Shown here: in pieces, positions 23,625 through 36,080 of the stretch
Position numbering within the stretch: the first letter of the stretch is position 1
Layout: each line of letters opens with the position of its first letter
Origin: Punctularia strigosozonata HHB-11173 SS5
Lineage: Eukaryota; Basidiomycota; Agaricomycetes; Corticiales; Punctulariaceae
Assembly (NCBI RefSeq): GCF_000264995.1
Contig: NW_006767450.1
Coordinates: 107,728-171,727 of the forward strand
Direction: 5' to 3'
Length of the DNA: 64,000 bases
Position numbers and translations under genes: made by a program
The notes under the pieces: generated by a model
Seen by the model: only the letters and a program-made list of their open reading frames with translations
What the model was told of the DNA's origin: nothing
Databases searched by the model: none

Positions 23625-24121
23625 AGTGTATGAATGTGCGGAGAGAGGATGTCAACCGTCGACGCCACACGGTCGAATGCGTGGCATAAGTCCCCCTTTT
23701 GTTCTTCAACCAGAAATATCCCGTTTACATCCGCATGCAGACAGCATCAGCTCATCATGATGACTCATTATTTCTTCGAACAGTGACGCGTTCTAGCTGT
23801 GTAGACTATGAGAAGGCAACGCCACACAGCTGGAAACAAGGCCCATGATTATGGCTTTTCGGGGTGATGTAGTAGCAAGAATGCTATACCCCACAGCGCA
23901 AAGTAGCTATCGGGCAGACGCACCGCGGTCAAGCCGCCGTAGGCCATTCTCCACCTCTTCGGCAACACCGTGACGGGTACCTCAAGATTTAGACGAGCGG
24001 CGATGCTTTGCTCCAACTGAGATAAAACATGCATGATCAGCTTATCTCAGTGCCCAGTGCAGTACAATAAAGAACGTTTTAGGTACTTGTACAGTGACTG
24101 GATCGCTCTCTGTGAAGACCG
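23625..24121. promoter_or_regulatory. Shared upstream region of RE1 and KL6
   Basis: The 497 bases between divergent RE1 (minus) and KL6 (plus) are the only nuclease-like/kinase-like pair facing away from one promoter region in this window. No specific site is assigned. GCCACACAGCTGGAAAC-type sequence near 23,821 is unremarkable. Confidence 0.4.
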
Positions 24122-25482
24122 ATGAAGATGCCAAGGACTCATTCCCACGACTCATCGTGCCGGACTCAGCACGTCTCCCACGCCCACCCCAGCTTCCATC
24201 CAACCATGATGTACGACGACGAGGTCGATGTTGCTCTCCAATACCTTCCGCGGCCACAGTTCTTCGTACAGACTCTCCCCCAAAATCTCGAAGATGGTAA
24301 ACGATTCATCGAAGACCTGAAACAGCTTCGTATCGTGGCCATGACTCAGCCCATGTTCGAGTTGCTGCCTTGCGACTTGAGCGTGGTAGATATCTGGGCT
24401 CATCCCCAGAAGCTCGACCGCGATGCATCATATCGATACCGCCCTCGCCCCTTTGAAGATACACAGCTTGCTGCTGCATCGCCCGGAAACACTGTCATCA
24501 CGCTCAAGAAACCCATTCGCACCAAGGTCGACACGCACTCCCAGGTCTACAAAGGTGATATGCGCATCGGTTCCGAAAAATCGCGGGAGGTATTCGTCAA
24601 GATATATCAACAGAGTCTTCGTGGTCTGCCAGAGGAACGTTGCTTCGATGACAACACCTGGCCCGTGCTGTGGCGACATGCAGGGAGCAGCGCAGCTCTG
24701 GAAGCATGGGCCTATAACCAGCTGACGGTGCTCCAAGGTACTCAACCCTGATATATACCGTGCCAGAATTCAACTGACTAATAGACAGGGTCCATGATAC
24801 CGTATTCGTTTGGCTTCTATAAGGTGGCTTACCCACACTGGATTGATATTGCGACTAACGGACGCCTAGGTTGAATTGCCACACAAGGAGGTGTCCATCG
24901 TGCATGTTCTGGAATATCTCGACGGAGCGACGCTGCGCGAGACCGATCGCATCACCATCGAGAAACGTCTAGGCTGTAGTCTCCTACACGCTGTGAGTCG
25001 CATTGATAGATATGTGGCGGCGCGTGTCTGACTATTTTTAAGGCCGAATATATAATGCCCAGACTGTATCGCATGCAGAGATTGGGCATCATACACGGCG
25101 ATCTTGATATGCGTAACATCATGTTACTGCGATCAATCGCTGTTGAAGACCCTCGGTCAGCACTCGTCATAGTCGACTTCAACGAAGCTCAACCGTCAGG
25201 TGACGGCAACGACTTCATGGACGCGCTCGAGTAAGTATCTGTACGACGTAAAGAATCTGCTCATCATTCTGTCCTAGTTTGTTGGCCCTTCTTCGAGAGC
25301 TCGGTGTGCACATTAACGACATCGAAGGCTGGTATCTGCGCCATGCGAATTCAAATCCTCGTCCGGAATGGCTAGCGATGTTCGGAACCCGTTTGCGCGA
25401 TGACATATACTTCACGTTATGGATGAGGAGGATGCGTATAGAAGAAAAGGACTTGGAGATTCACGCGCGGATAAAATCATAA
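24122..25482 (+). CDS. Kinase-like protein KL6 (catalytic motifs complete)
   Basis: Five exons (24122-24737, 24789-24823, 24870-24992, 25043-25230, 25278-25482) give 388 aa from the first ATG, or 360 aa from 24206, where alignment with paralogues begins. It has SQVYKGDM as a degenerate glycine strand, Lys160 in VFVKIYQQSL, Glu in LEAWAYNQL, the 35-base exon (SMIPYSFGFYK), VSIVHVLEYLDG as hinge, HGDLDMRN (Asp278, Asn283) as catalytic loop and VIVDFNEAQP (Asp303) as metal site. This set resembles aminoglycoside-phosphotransferase/protein-kinase-like folds, with DFN for DFG. It is therefore one of three copies that could be catalytically active. Neighbours are RE1 (divergent) and HAP5 copy 1. 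No targeting signal. Substrate unknown. Confidence 0.85.
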
Positions 25483-26851
25483 TGGGGTCGTATCCTTATA
25501 TCCTCGGTATTCGTAGCAAGGATGACCTCGCGTGACTCATGACCTTGATTCGTGGATAGTCTCGGCATTGATGCGATATGACTATTGCAAAGTCGCTGCC
25601 TACTCCTCGAGGTTTTATGCCTGGAGAGGGTATGGCTAGCGGCCACGACACCAAGTTTGAAGCCAGCGATAGGCCTTCGTTCCTCGCACGTCTTCCTTCG
25701 CGGGCGCTAAACCCCGTCCAAGCTAGAGCGCATAGAAATCTGAGCTATGCGATATGATACCATGATGAATGACGTCTGTACATGCACACACGTCCGCAAA
25801 ATGGTGAGGTCAACGATATCAATCTCATTCCAGCATTCACATATTGAACCTACGACAGATATCGCACTTCCGTTTTACTCGTGTTATCTCGACGGTCCCG
25901 AAGACACCCCGAGTGGTTTGCGTCGACCAGGTGGATGTCGTCGGTGCGTGAGCGTTGTGCTGGTGGGGAAGCGCTAAACTCGAGGAGCGTCCATCTAATG
26001 GAACCAGTGTTAGGTAAAAAATAATCTGAATGCCTGCACCAGTCAGAGGTGGATGGTCTAGAGGCTGTCTCTGGCACATAGGCGACAACACTTCTAGTTC
26101 TGCAAAGATGGAAGCAAAGGATGGCTGGTTGATTGATCATATACATGCTGGATACAGAGCATTGTCTGCGCTGTCTTATGGTCAACGATCTGGGGTGAGC
26201 GTACAGTGTGCAAGCCTCTTCATCGCAACGTGACCGCTTCACGGAAAACATAAACATCCTTGGCCGAGTTGTCGGGCAGAAGAGGAGGGTGTGCAGGGAG
26301 TTGGAGAACGCAACCGGCGGTTACGCACCCGGTGGACGATCCGCTTGCGTAGCAGGTCCCGGCGTTTGGTGTGAGGTACGAGCTTTGCGTGGCGTGTTCG
26401 CGCGTGACCGAGGAAAGTGCAGAGAATAAAGAAGGAGATGGGAGACGAATGGCCCAAATCTTCAAGTTGATGGGCTGGAAGGAGTTCAGTCGTGATCTTC
26501 GGCTTATGCATAAGGATGTTGGGAGCAGAGGTATGGATTGATCTTGACCTAAAGAGAGAGCATGCCAGAAAGGGTGTTGATCACAATGACCATGCCTTTG
26601 CTCCTATCTAATCACGTACATACAAAGCCTGACACGAATGCGTATCGGGAGCACGAGAGGTCCGTTCCAGCCTACGATTTCAGGTTATGTCAAGTCAACG
26701 AAAACGTGACTGCATTGCTGATAGTGGAGACGGAATCCCAGCGGCAAGTGGTGCCTCAGCCGAGAGGACCTTGAGCCGATCTTGAGTGTCGCTCAATTGG
26801 CGACGTTGGATCTTCAAGCAGTTGCTTCATCTGGAACGACGAACAGGCACA
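25483..26851. other. Intergenic; right half shared with 46.9-47.4 kb
   Basis: No gene supported. From about 26,280 the sequence (for example AGGTCCCGGCGTTTGGTGTGAG and the following tract) aligns with 46,990-47,150 downstream of HAP5 copy 2. The duplication of HAP5 therefore included several hundred bases of its 3' flank. The left half shows nothing recognisable. Confidence 0.55.
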
Positions 26852-27729
26852 TTAGATTGCACATATGTAAGAGTTAGGTGGGAAAGCCGACCTCTTCGAG
26901 CGCACCGCTTCCAGAGTCCGCGGCAGAGGTATCCAAGGAGACGCCTTCCGGCCGTGAACCGCTCCCGTTGGTCGTAGGCTGTTGTTGCTGAGGGTATACT
27001 CAGCATCCGGTGTTCGACCCAAGAGTGGAAAGGCACGACGAACCTCCTTGCGCTTCTTTCGCGCGGCTTGATCGAACCCCTGTCCAGTTGATCCACCCTG
27101 TCCTGCTCCGTGTCCGTGTCCATCGTCACGAGGGACAATGTCGATGAGAAAATCGAACTGGTCCGACTTGGATAGCGCCTTGGCGATGTCTTGTCGGGAG
27201 AGAGTGCGTCGTTTGTTCGAGTCAGCGACGATGAAGGCCCGCGCGGTTATCTCCGAAATGAATACTGACAACCCATATGTTAAAGTACAAGCGAGATTCG
27301 AAACAGTGCGCACTTTCGCATGCCTTGCAGAACAGGATGGGTGCTGGACTATGAGCATGAGAATCGGCATGGGGTGGTATACACGGTCGGTCGAAGGTAC
27401 CCACCGTCCGCTGCAATCATCTACAGAATGTTCGTTACAGTATCCTTCAGCCTCAAGTAATAGCGCACCTTCACTTCGGGATCACTCTTCATCACCTTCT
27501 TAATTCGCGCGAGCGGGAGAGCAGGATGCCGGTAATCCGGTGTTTCATTCTCGGCGGTGTCCACTTGGCGTTGCCAAAAGTTGCGCAGAAACTCATGCAG
27601 AGGGTCACCAGATTGAACATATGGTTCAGGCGCGTCCGACGTCATGATGGAGGGGCACGACGACCACTGGAGATCGTTGCCGGTCGGGCTGAGGCTCTGA
27701 GACAGCAGCAGCAGAAGGAGTTCATCCAT
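26852..27729 (-). CDS. HAP5: CCAAT-binding factor subunit HAP5 (NF-YC), copy 1
   Basis: Minus-strand exons 27729-27469, 27420-27405, 27343-27314 and 27264-26852 give 239 aa. [16 protein letters not shown], the helix-1 block [16 protein letters not shown] and the histone-fold block [20 protein letters not shown], followed by [12 protein letters not shown], are diagnostic of HAP5/NF-YC. A Gly/His-rich and basic tail (ARKKRKEVR) follows. Two micro-exons of 16 and 30 bases encode MIAAD and PILFCKACE; they are needed to keep the frame. HAP5 pairs with HAP3 and HAP2 to bind CCAAT promoters in the nucleus. The hydrophobic leader [11 protein letters not shown] is odd for a nuclear protein, so translation may start at Met29. 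A second, broken copy lies at 47.4-48.1 kb. Confidence 0.88.
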
Positions 27730-28511
27730 GTCACGTGATGCATTAGCCGTGCTACTACTTTCCTTTCTCCTCCACCGGCATGCAGTGTGCGCCAGCTGCT
27801 CTCCACGTAAGTAGATGGCAACTCAACAGCCCAATCCTGCAAGCATCAGTGCGATCCTTCTCCATCCGTGGTGGCATGGTTGACACGGCCGCGGAAGTTT
27901 GAAAAGAAGCATGCATTACTATGATCACCTCAACCCGGCTACGTATGCGGTTATTCGTGGCTGTCTGTGTGCTCAGGATCATTATCGATCCCCTTTTTCG
28001 CCGCCGGAACCGAACATGGCGACTTCTGGGAATGCATTATATTGATAAGAAAGACATCGTGGTGGGCTAACGCCATAAACGTTCAGTAATCTCCATTGAC
28101 CACGTGTCATATCTTCAATCACTATTTCTCGAGGATAACTTGAATATGCTGAACTTATCTCTGGTGGCAGTACAACCGTCGTGGCACCAAGAAAGAGGCG
28201 GGATGTGTAAATATAGTAGACCTCTTGATCCGGAATCGGAATCTCGTGACATGCGAAACGATGATCTGATAGTAAGTTTCTCTGGAACTTGGCGGGTTCT
28301 CACTAACTTGTCAAGAGGTCATTCACAGGGCCGCCACACAGTCGATCTCGATGTCATAGAGTCAGATGGAGCAGAACTCCTTCGTTGTCGGTCTTCAAAG
28401 CTTATCTGTGACTCACGATGGGACCTCGAATGCGCGGCTCATCAGGACAAGGGGACATATATAAAAGACAGCACGCCGGAGTCGTTTATCCCGCACGGCG
28501 CAACCTTCAAC
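27730..28511. other. Intergenic between HAP5 copy 1 and RE2
   Basis: Divergent upstream region of HAP5 copy 1 (minus) and RE2 (plus). An open frame runs in from 28,104 and joins RE2 in frame, but its N-terminal 136 residues have no counterpart in the closest paralogue RE3. I therefore start RE2 at 28512, where both begin MPP. No other feature seen. Confidence 0.5.
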
Positions 28512-30006
28512 ATGCCTCCCAAGTCTCTCCGTGAATGGCTCGACGCTACTCCGTCCAGAAAGCCGATTATACCCGTCCTTGAAGGACTCTTCAAGCATCC
28601 TCAGACCGTCCAAGCGGCTTACTCGTTGATCAGCCATTTTAAGGAACTCGGCTGCTGTGGCAACTCACAGCGCGCCGAGAAATTTCGTGATCTCATCTTA
28701 CACAACTCCCATACTGCATCTGAATACTTGAAGCTGGATGTTGAACCTGCCGTACCGGACCCCACTATCGAAAGCGAGTCAAGCAAGAGCACGGATGTCA
28801 ATAAACAGTTCACACCCAACGCATTCACGTTTCGTAGTCCTGATCAAGATCTCGTGTTTTCTCATACGGCGTTCACGAAGAAGCTGGCCTCGTTCGACGA
28901 GGAGACGGGCATGCTCTACATGTCCCTTCCAAAGCCACCGTCTTTGAAGTACTCCGTTCTAGAGGGAGATAACAAGTGAGATTCATTGTGACCCCTGAAC
29001 GCGATGTATATTGCCTCATGCACATTGTAGGCAATCTAGCGCCGTGAACTTCTTTCATCCAGTCTGTCAGGTCCTAGATGACATGCTCAAGTGGGAAGTG
29101 TCGAAGACGAATAAAAGCTCTACCAGCACACCTGTCTCACTCTCGTTTTTGAGCGAGATTGATCTAAACGTCCACCGTCCCCCTTCATCGAAACGCCCAG
29201 ATCCTTCTATATCCCCTCTCACGAGGAACTTCGATGGTACGCTGAGGTCGTCCGTCTGATGAACGGGCTCACATAATATAATTTAGGATTGTCATATGCA
29301 GGTACATCGCATCAATTCTAAAATTGCGCCAACAAAAAAACGGTTCTGTTTCAGAAAAAGTTATCGCTCTGCAAGATACTATCAACGTGGTCGAGTCGAG
29401 AGCTGACTTTAGTATCGTATTGTATCGAGATGGCAACGAAGACCAAGGAAAACGAGGATCAAGTATAGTAGTATGGGAGGAGAAAGTAGGAGGCGTTCTG
29501 CGGCGTCTGACGGTATCATTTGACTCAATCCTCTCAGAGATTTGGATGCATCAAAAATTCCATACGTGGAATGATCGATAAGGGCTCGTTCGAGCTTACT
29601 GTAGACGCTGAGCCGGGAAAATATTTGATTCAACTTCGCAAGTGAGCGTTTGCCCCGTTACGCAAATGTCAATGACAGACTGCTGACCATACGTAGATAC
29701 GCGCTAGTCAGCGACATTCCGTACATGATCCTTTCGGACGGGGAGAGACAACTCGGGATTCTCTGGGATATGATCCGGAAATGGGCTAGAACTCAGGGTA
29801 ATCAAAGCCAAATCAGAACTCGGAGCAAGGCCGCGAGCGAGGTGGAATGGAATGTGCTCGAGCGTGCTTGCAAGGCGCAAGTTCAGGAGGCATACAGTGT
29901 ATCTCATGGCGATGATGCTCAGACGGCCTCCCGAATTCATGTCCGCATGCTTTTGTCGTCGTTTAGTTGGTTGGGTCTTGCTGACGAGAGCATAGTACAA
30001 GATTGA
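28512..30006 (+). CDS. PD-(D/E)XK nuclease-like protein RE2
   Basis: Five exons (28512-28975, 29031-29236, 29355-29485, 29538-29641, 29697-30006) give 404 aa. The start MPPKSLREWLDATPSRKP matches RE3 (MPPPPLDEWLDGTPSRKL), which supports it. Core motifs are Asp241 in ADFSIVLY and Glu265/Lys267 in IVVWEEK. Then come a helix with YLIQLRKYAL and a hairpin IPYMILSDGERQLGILWD. The fourth exon is 104 bases, as in RE3. The order D...ExK...Q/K helix...DG...WD is what the PD-(D/E)XK fold would show, but no enzyme family can be named. The acceptor at 29354 is the only one nearby that avoids a stop. The gene follows HAP5 copy 1 divergently and GH92 lies tail to tail. Probably intact. Confidence 0.72.
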
Positions 30007-30232
30007 TCATGATAATCCTGATACATATACGCTCATCCATTTTTCAACACAACGAACGAAAACATTACCACTGAAGGCGTTCGGAAGGATAGAATTAAGG
30101 ATAGAATTACGGACATACGCAGGTCGTGGCTGAAAAGAATAGGATTACACCGTAGTACGTGGCTACGTCGATGATTCAGCCTGAGGCAGGCTGGGGTGAT
30201 GTGACTTGTCGATGACCATTGATGTGTGGCGG

Positions 30233-33200
30233 TTAGTGCCAGCGAACGGGAGTGTTTCTCATGGTGAACGACACATCGCCTCCTCTCGCAATCTGTTCAT
30301 GCTTCAGAATCGGTTGGCGGACTCGAACATGGTTGACCTCCAAGCCATCCACGTATGGTTTCGTCACCGCACCGTCTGCGGTGATCGTCAACGGCTGATC
30401 CGCATTCGGCAGATCGATTACAATTTTGTCGAAGAAAGGGCTGTGGGTATTCGACGATTTAACACAGGACGGTCGAAGTGCCGCTGCAAGGAGACAACGT
30501 ACGATCCAACGACGTATTCTCCAGAAACGGGGTTGACCGGGTAGAAGCCCAAGGCGCTGAAGATGTACCACGCGCTCATCTGGCCACAGTCCTCGTTCTG
30601 CGAAAGGCGAAAATGAGGATGAAGATCAAGTTGCATCTGACGGCGTGTGGCGTACCCCTGAGAGTCCGTTCACAGTCGCGTTGTAGTCGGAAGACGCTAC
30701 TTCACGGACGCGCTCTTGAGATTTAGAGGCATCTCCCGCAAGGGCGTATAGGTATGGAATGTGGTGCGATGGCTGAGATCTGCCGTCAGATACCGGACAC
30801 GCTTCGTGAATTGAATCGAACTCGCCTCATTGGTATGATCATTGTGACCTGCAAGCAGGGCGCGTAAGCATGGGTCGGTACCGATGCATGGTCTACGGCT
30901 CACCACCATCGAAATGTTCGTCCAAAAAATTGACGAAGCTCTCGTTTCCACCCAGCCTGTCGATGAGGGCTGAAATGTCATGCACTACGTCGAATGTATA
31001 CGCCCATTTGTCGCCTTCTGTCCAGCCTTCTTCGTCGCCGGCCCAGGATCCGTCGGCATTTCGTGCTTCCATAAAGCCGGTATTAGAGTTGAAGATCGTG
31101 AAGGGTGCGGTGAGGGAGCGGTTGAGGAAGAAATCGGCATCGTCTGTCCGATTAAGCAAGGAAGCGAGAGTAGCAACCGCAAAATCATCGTCTGCGGATT
31201 TGGGTATGAGTTGAAGTAGAAGGTAGGAGGGCAAAGATGAGGGCGGACAAGAATAATCCAGCGTTCTAGAAGCGGACTCGGAGTGAACATCGTTGGCGAT
31301 CCAGCCATTGGTGTTGTATACCGAAGACAACCCTGCCCGAACCTCGTAGCCGACGTTCTAATAATAGTTCAGTACGGCAGTATTCAGCTACCGATAATCA
31401 TTGGCTGACCTCCTCCCGATCATAGTACCTTGTGTTCAGATCGCGTGTGAGAGATAGTCATGACGTTTGTATCCTCAACATACGAGATATTCCAATCATC
31501 CACCGGTGGCACCGTGGCATCCTTCAGCACTGCTTCCCATGCGAGATCGAGATCAAAGCCCTTGAAACCCTTCAGGACCGCCTCCGCGATGAGCGAATCC
31601 GCATGAGTGCCAACCTAACGAGATGTGAGCCAGTGAGAAGCTCGAAGTTAGGAGGCCGACCATGATGTTCGTTTCTGAAAATAAAAATAAAATTGAAGCA
31701 GACCGAATCCCGTGGTTGGCTCAAAGGGTCTTACCGACGATATTCTTCCACATTGGGAGCCAGCCGCCCTTTCCACAATGTTCATCCTCCCTGTTCAGCC
31801 TCGTGCGTAGCGTTATCACGTACTTCTTTGTAGTCATGTAGCATGCTTTGCACCATTCCATTGATACGTTCCGGGGCTAGGAGCATTTGCCATGCCCAAA
31901 TCGCACGATACGTGTCCTGAGGAGAACGTAAGTCCCAAAAACCTAATGGCACTCTGCGGAAACTCACCCAGATGGAGTAGCCCGTGTAAGACTCTCCTTC
32001 ATGCACAGAATCATCATAGCCTGAGTAGTACCTTCCTTCTTCGCTTTGCTCGTAAGGGTACTATCAAGTCCGTAAGCGAATATCCGGTGAAACAGGCGAC
32101 GAGAGAATCGCACCTGCAAGCTATGGTACACCGCGGTGTAGAACACCGTCTTGTTTTCCTGGGTTCCGCCCTCGATTTTGATCCTATCGAGCTTCTCTGC
32201 CCATTGATCCTTCGTCTTGCGCGCAGTTTCTTCCAAGGCGGTCTCGTCACTGATTTCGTTGTCTAGGTTCCGACGCGCCTGCTCGACGGAGATAAAAGAC
32301 ACGCCAACCCTGACATCTACCGTTGCAGTCCCATCTTGGAACGCCGCATATGCGCTGAGAAGTGCACCTTCATCGCGGGTGGCACCTTCACGAGCTGTCC
32401 CGTTTTGCGTGATGCCCCATGCCGAGAAAGGTTCCGAGAACCTTGCGCAGAAGTAACCCTTGAAGCCCTTCGCCGTCTCGGTATTAGGTCCGATGATGAA
32501 GTCTTGGCGTTCGGGATTGTAGCCCGTGATTTCGCGAGAGGATGGGTCGATGGAGACTTCACCCAGAGGATAGGTGACGTTGGACGGATCCGCAGAGCCA
32601 ATAATGGAAGCGCGCGTCGCTTCGATAAGGATGTAGGGAGGGGAAGTTGAATCGAAGGTGAACTTGAGGTGGCCAACCCGCGAAGCTGAAGCGGCGGGCG
32701 CTGTCAGCGCTGAGCCTATGAGCATGGACGCGCACTCACTTGCAGTCATCTCAGCACGAACATTGCCCTCATCCGCCTTCAGGTCCACAGAATAGTAGTG
32801 CGCGGTTATCACCTCGTCTTCATGCCTGAAGGCCATCCCTCTATCCTCGAAACTGCTCTTCACGTCGCCCAACCCGGGGACGACTACAACTTGCCCGCTT
32901 TCGCCCATCCATATCGCCGGCTGATGTGTCCCTTGGAAGCCGTGAATCGTGCCATCGGTGTAGTTGTAGGGTGTCATCGAGACGTAGTTCTGTCGCGTTT
33001 GCGCGACCCAACGCGTCATGGCGAACGGCGGCGCGGTGGAGGGTATCATCCCGCCCGAGCCATTGGGCGAGTCGCCACCATTTCCGATGAGCCTGTGTGG
33101 CATGCAGCAAGTTTTCTCATGGTATGTTGTAGACGCACGTACGGGTTCACGTAGTCGACATTACTTGAAGCATGCTCTGCGGCTTGGGAGTGTGCCTCTA

Positions 33201-33425
33201 GCCATATGCTGGTGCTCGAGTTTGTGAGCTATGGGGTGGCAATAAGAAAAGAGGTCTAGTCATTGCTAGTCATGATGTGCTCACCTTGCCCATTTGTTCA
33301 GCCAATGCCTCCGTGTCCGTGAGCGCAAATGGCAGAGGCTGTTGACCATCGCGATGAGCCGCAATGATGCCAGCGACGCAGAAGATGACGAGAATGCCTC
33401 GTATTAGCGGTCTTGCCGGATACAT
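30233..33425 (-). CDS. GH92 alpha-mannosidase, secreted
   Basis: A multi-exon minus-strand gene. Exon 1 (33425-33285) encodes a signal anchor or peptide (PLIRGILVIFCVAGIIAAH). Exon 2 (33198-33143) ends with NVDYVNP and joins LIGNGGDSPNGSGGMIPSTA, the standard start of a GH92 catalytic module. Later blocks are FQGTHQPAIWMGESG, ETARKTKDQWAEKLDRIKIE, TAVYHSLQV, YSGYDDSVHEG, DTYRAIWAWQMLLAPER, HFDGG, PSHHIPYLYALAG and NEDCGQMSAWYIFSALGFYP; the product ends at 30233. By family these are calcium-dependent exo-acting mannosidases that trim alpha-linked mannose from glycans. One intron near 30,840 appears to use a GC donor (GAG|GCGAGT). Length is about 750-800 aa; I did not fix every junction. The signal suggests secretion or cell-wall action. 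Confidence 0.88.
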
Positions 33426-33755
33426 GCTGGCATCTATCGAAGAGGACGGAGAGAACGCGGTCAAAAAGGTGTGGTAGAAACTGGGGTAGGGCCGAGGAAC
33501 AAAACGTAGCGATCGTCAAATTCGATTTGATTTTGCGCGATATCACTGCGTACACTTTTACACTTCGAAGGCTGAAGATGCGCTGTGCTTTTGTTGAAAA
33601 CTATGGTGTATGGATGGAGAGGGCGTTGTACAGGTTATGGTACAGTATTACGATATATGGAGTGGTGATGGTATCGACGGATGCTAGGGTCAAATCACAG
33701 TCACTGGCGACATTACATGAAACGAGAAGTGGGAGAAGGGGACGGAACACACGAC

Positions 33756-35203
33756 CTATTGCATACCATCTTTCCATTCGGAGTCCAACACTCGGACCTG
33801 TTTCCTGACGAGCCGCCTCATCCAATCCCTCATCTGCCCCTGCACGCCGGCTTCTTGCGCTCTTAGCGCCATCCCCTTCCTAAGCCACTTGACGTCGCGA
33901 GCTCTGACGGCTCGCAGGTCCGGAAAGTTCTGTATAGCACCCTCAAGCTTCCCTAGTAGTACGCCATTCGGACGTGGGAGAGAAAGGACTTGGAGATGAT
34001 GCTTCGGTGGTAAGACGAGGTCGGGAAGTGGTGCTTCGAGCGAAAGGTGTCGAAGGTTGGGACACGAGATGAGGAGGTCCGGAGGTGAGGTGCAGAGGGA
34101 GGTCGGCCAGACCTTCGGTGTATAGAGGAGGAGGGAAGTCAGGGATGGTCCGTGAGCAGCGATAAAAGCGGTGACCAAGGATGAGGCGACTTCGTGATAA
34201 GGCGTGAGAGTGAGTGTCCGGAGCGAAGGTAGTCTAGTGTGCAAAAGCGCGTAGAGTAATGGTCCGGAGTGTAGGGATAGTAAGGTGAGGGTGCGTAGAG
34301 CGGGGAGATGAAGGGGATAAAACGGTATCGTGTCGTCTTCACCAGCTGAGCTCCGAGTGGGGAGTAAGAAGTCGAAGTCGGACGTGTCTAGCCCCGGTCC
34401 GACGACTTCGAGTTCTTCAATTCCGGGACAGTATCGCAACAGCTGGACCAACGGGTCGCTCTGAAGCGTGCTGATGTTCACGCTGGTCTCTGAGATCTTC
34501 ATCCCCTTCAGTGACCTCAGATGGCCGGCGCTGTCACTCAGTGCCAGGGCATCCAGCGCTCTCCTACTCAGGCCCATCATAGGTGTGAGCACGCATTGTC
34601 GAAGGAAAGGAACAAGAGGCCACATGCTCGTGAGCAGCATGTCGATATGAAGCCGAGAGTCTTCGATGCTGGATCCGTCATAGTGTAGGTAGCCGAGGTC
34701 CAATGAGTGGATCCAGCGACCAGGGGTGGAGTACGGAATCCGCCGTATCGAATCCCAGGCTTTGTCGGAGGCGGTCAAGTGGGCGACAAACTTCTGCAGG
34801 GCACCGATCGAGGCGATTGTAACATGCGAATATAGTATGGGTAAAATGATTTCCTGAAAGCGCGCGAGTATAAGAGGTACAGTTTCCTCGCGCTGACGAG
34901 TATTCCTCTTACCTTGAACCCCTTACTAATCAAAAGAAATCGCATGGAGCCCGGCTGTCGTGATGACCCATAGATTCCATCCGAATCTCCCCATAGTACA
35001 AACTGGAAGATCTTGGACCATATTTCCCCGGGAAGGTGCTTCAGAGGCGGGCGAGGAGGCAACAAGGAAACCAATAAGAGTTGGCCAGCATATCGTGCCA
35101 GGGGACGTGGACAGAGCAAAACACTAGGCTGAGTAGTCGTATAGCTCATGAAGTAGCTGGGATATAACCGCGCTTCTGAGCATTCCGCAACGTCGGGAGA
35201 CAA
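33756..35203 (-). CDS. F-box protein with LRR-like region
   Basis: Two exons on the minus strand (35203-34913, 34853-33756; intron phase 0) give 462 aa. Residues about 55-97 carry an F-box (LKHLPGEIWSKIFQFVLWGD ... FLLISKGFK). After the intron comes EIILPILYSHVTIASIGALQ, then leucine-rich stretches such as LPALRTLTLLSLHSGPLLYA and CPNLRHLSLEAPLPD. This is the widespread basidiomycete F-box family, whose members link Skp1/cullin ubiquitin ligases to targets through the C-terminal part. Target unknown. Start at Met1 is the first ATG; Met19 is possible. It is convergent with nothing and divergent from monooxygenase 1. Confidence 0.85.
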
Positions 35204-36080
35204 GAGCTGGCAACTGCGATCGCTTCCGCGTCGGGCCGATGAGCGTGGGAACAGGAGCGTTACACAATCCGCTTATGCGCCCGATTTTGGCCCTTCGGCT
35301 CGCACCTTGATCGCCTATTACCGACTGATATACACACCGGAAGAGTTATGTGTTCTGCACACGGCACGACCATCGTCTTCCGCTTCGTTGCGGTTATAAC
35401 GGGCGTTCAGGAGGTTCATCCAATCCTTCAGAAGCATGGTGGACTACGACCTGATGTCGCGCAACAGTTTCTAGATACCCTCGGTAGGCAAAGGTAGGTA
35501 GGTAGGTAGGTAGGCAGATTGCCGACGAGGTCCCGGTAGCGGAACAATCGGTTGCTGCGCTGCACGTACGCCACTCGTGTAGTCGACCAAAGAAATGCAC
35601 GCTCGCAGGAAGAATAAGCCTCCTACCCGTAACGCTGACCAATGCCATCCGACATAAGTGGGGGGGGGCAACCGAAGTCGATCATCGGCCTTCAGTGGGT
35701 TCATAATTTCATATGATCTTAGATGACTGGTACTGAAGCGACCGAGGAGTCCTCGTAGAAGAAGGTTTGACGACGCCCCCTCGCCACCGCAAATGTCAAG
35801 ACCCATGCCAAACGGGGTAATTTCGCACAGTCGAGACCCTCCGCAGCCCCGAAGGGCGCTGCCCCACTCGAAGACCGACGAGATAGACGACGATCCGACG
35901 CCACTCGCTGTTGACTGCGAAGGGCGTATCCAGAAGTGCAACGCTGGCTCTGCAATGGGCATCTTTCGATTATACTATTGACCCACCATTTACCGTCGAC
36001 GAGTCGCTCTTATAAGACGCAGAACGATGACCGTCGTCCTCCCCATCCCTCAACTCAGGCCTATTTCCGCTCCATAAGCC
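35204..36080. other. Intergenic with CTAC-tailed repeat copy 2
   Basis: Upstream region shared by the F-box gene (minus) and monooxygenase 1 (plus). It contains the second copy of the CTAC-tailed repeat, minus strand, at about 35,493-35,570 (a five-unit GGTA array followed by the GTCCCGGTAGCGGAACAA core) and a G run at 35,662-35,669. No gene recognised. Confidence 0.55.

Noticed and set aside
25837-26511. Minus-strand frames downstream of HAP5 copy 1
   Set aside because: They align only as noncoding sequence with the flank of HAP5 copy 2, with indels that shift frame, so they are not conserved as protein.
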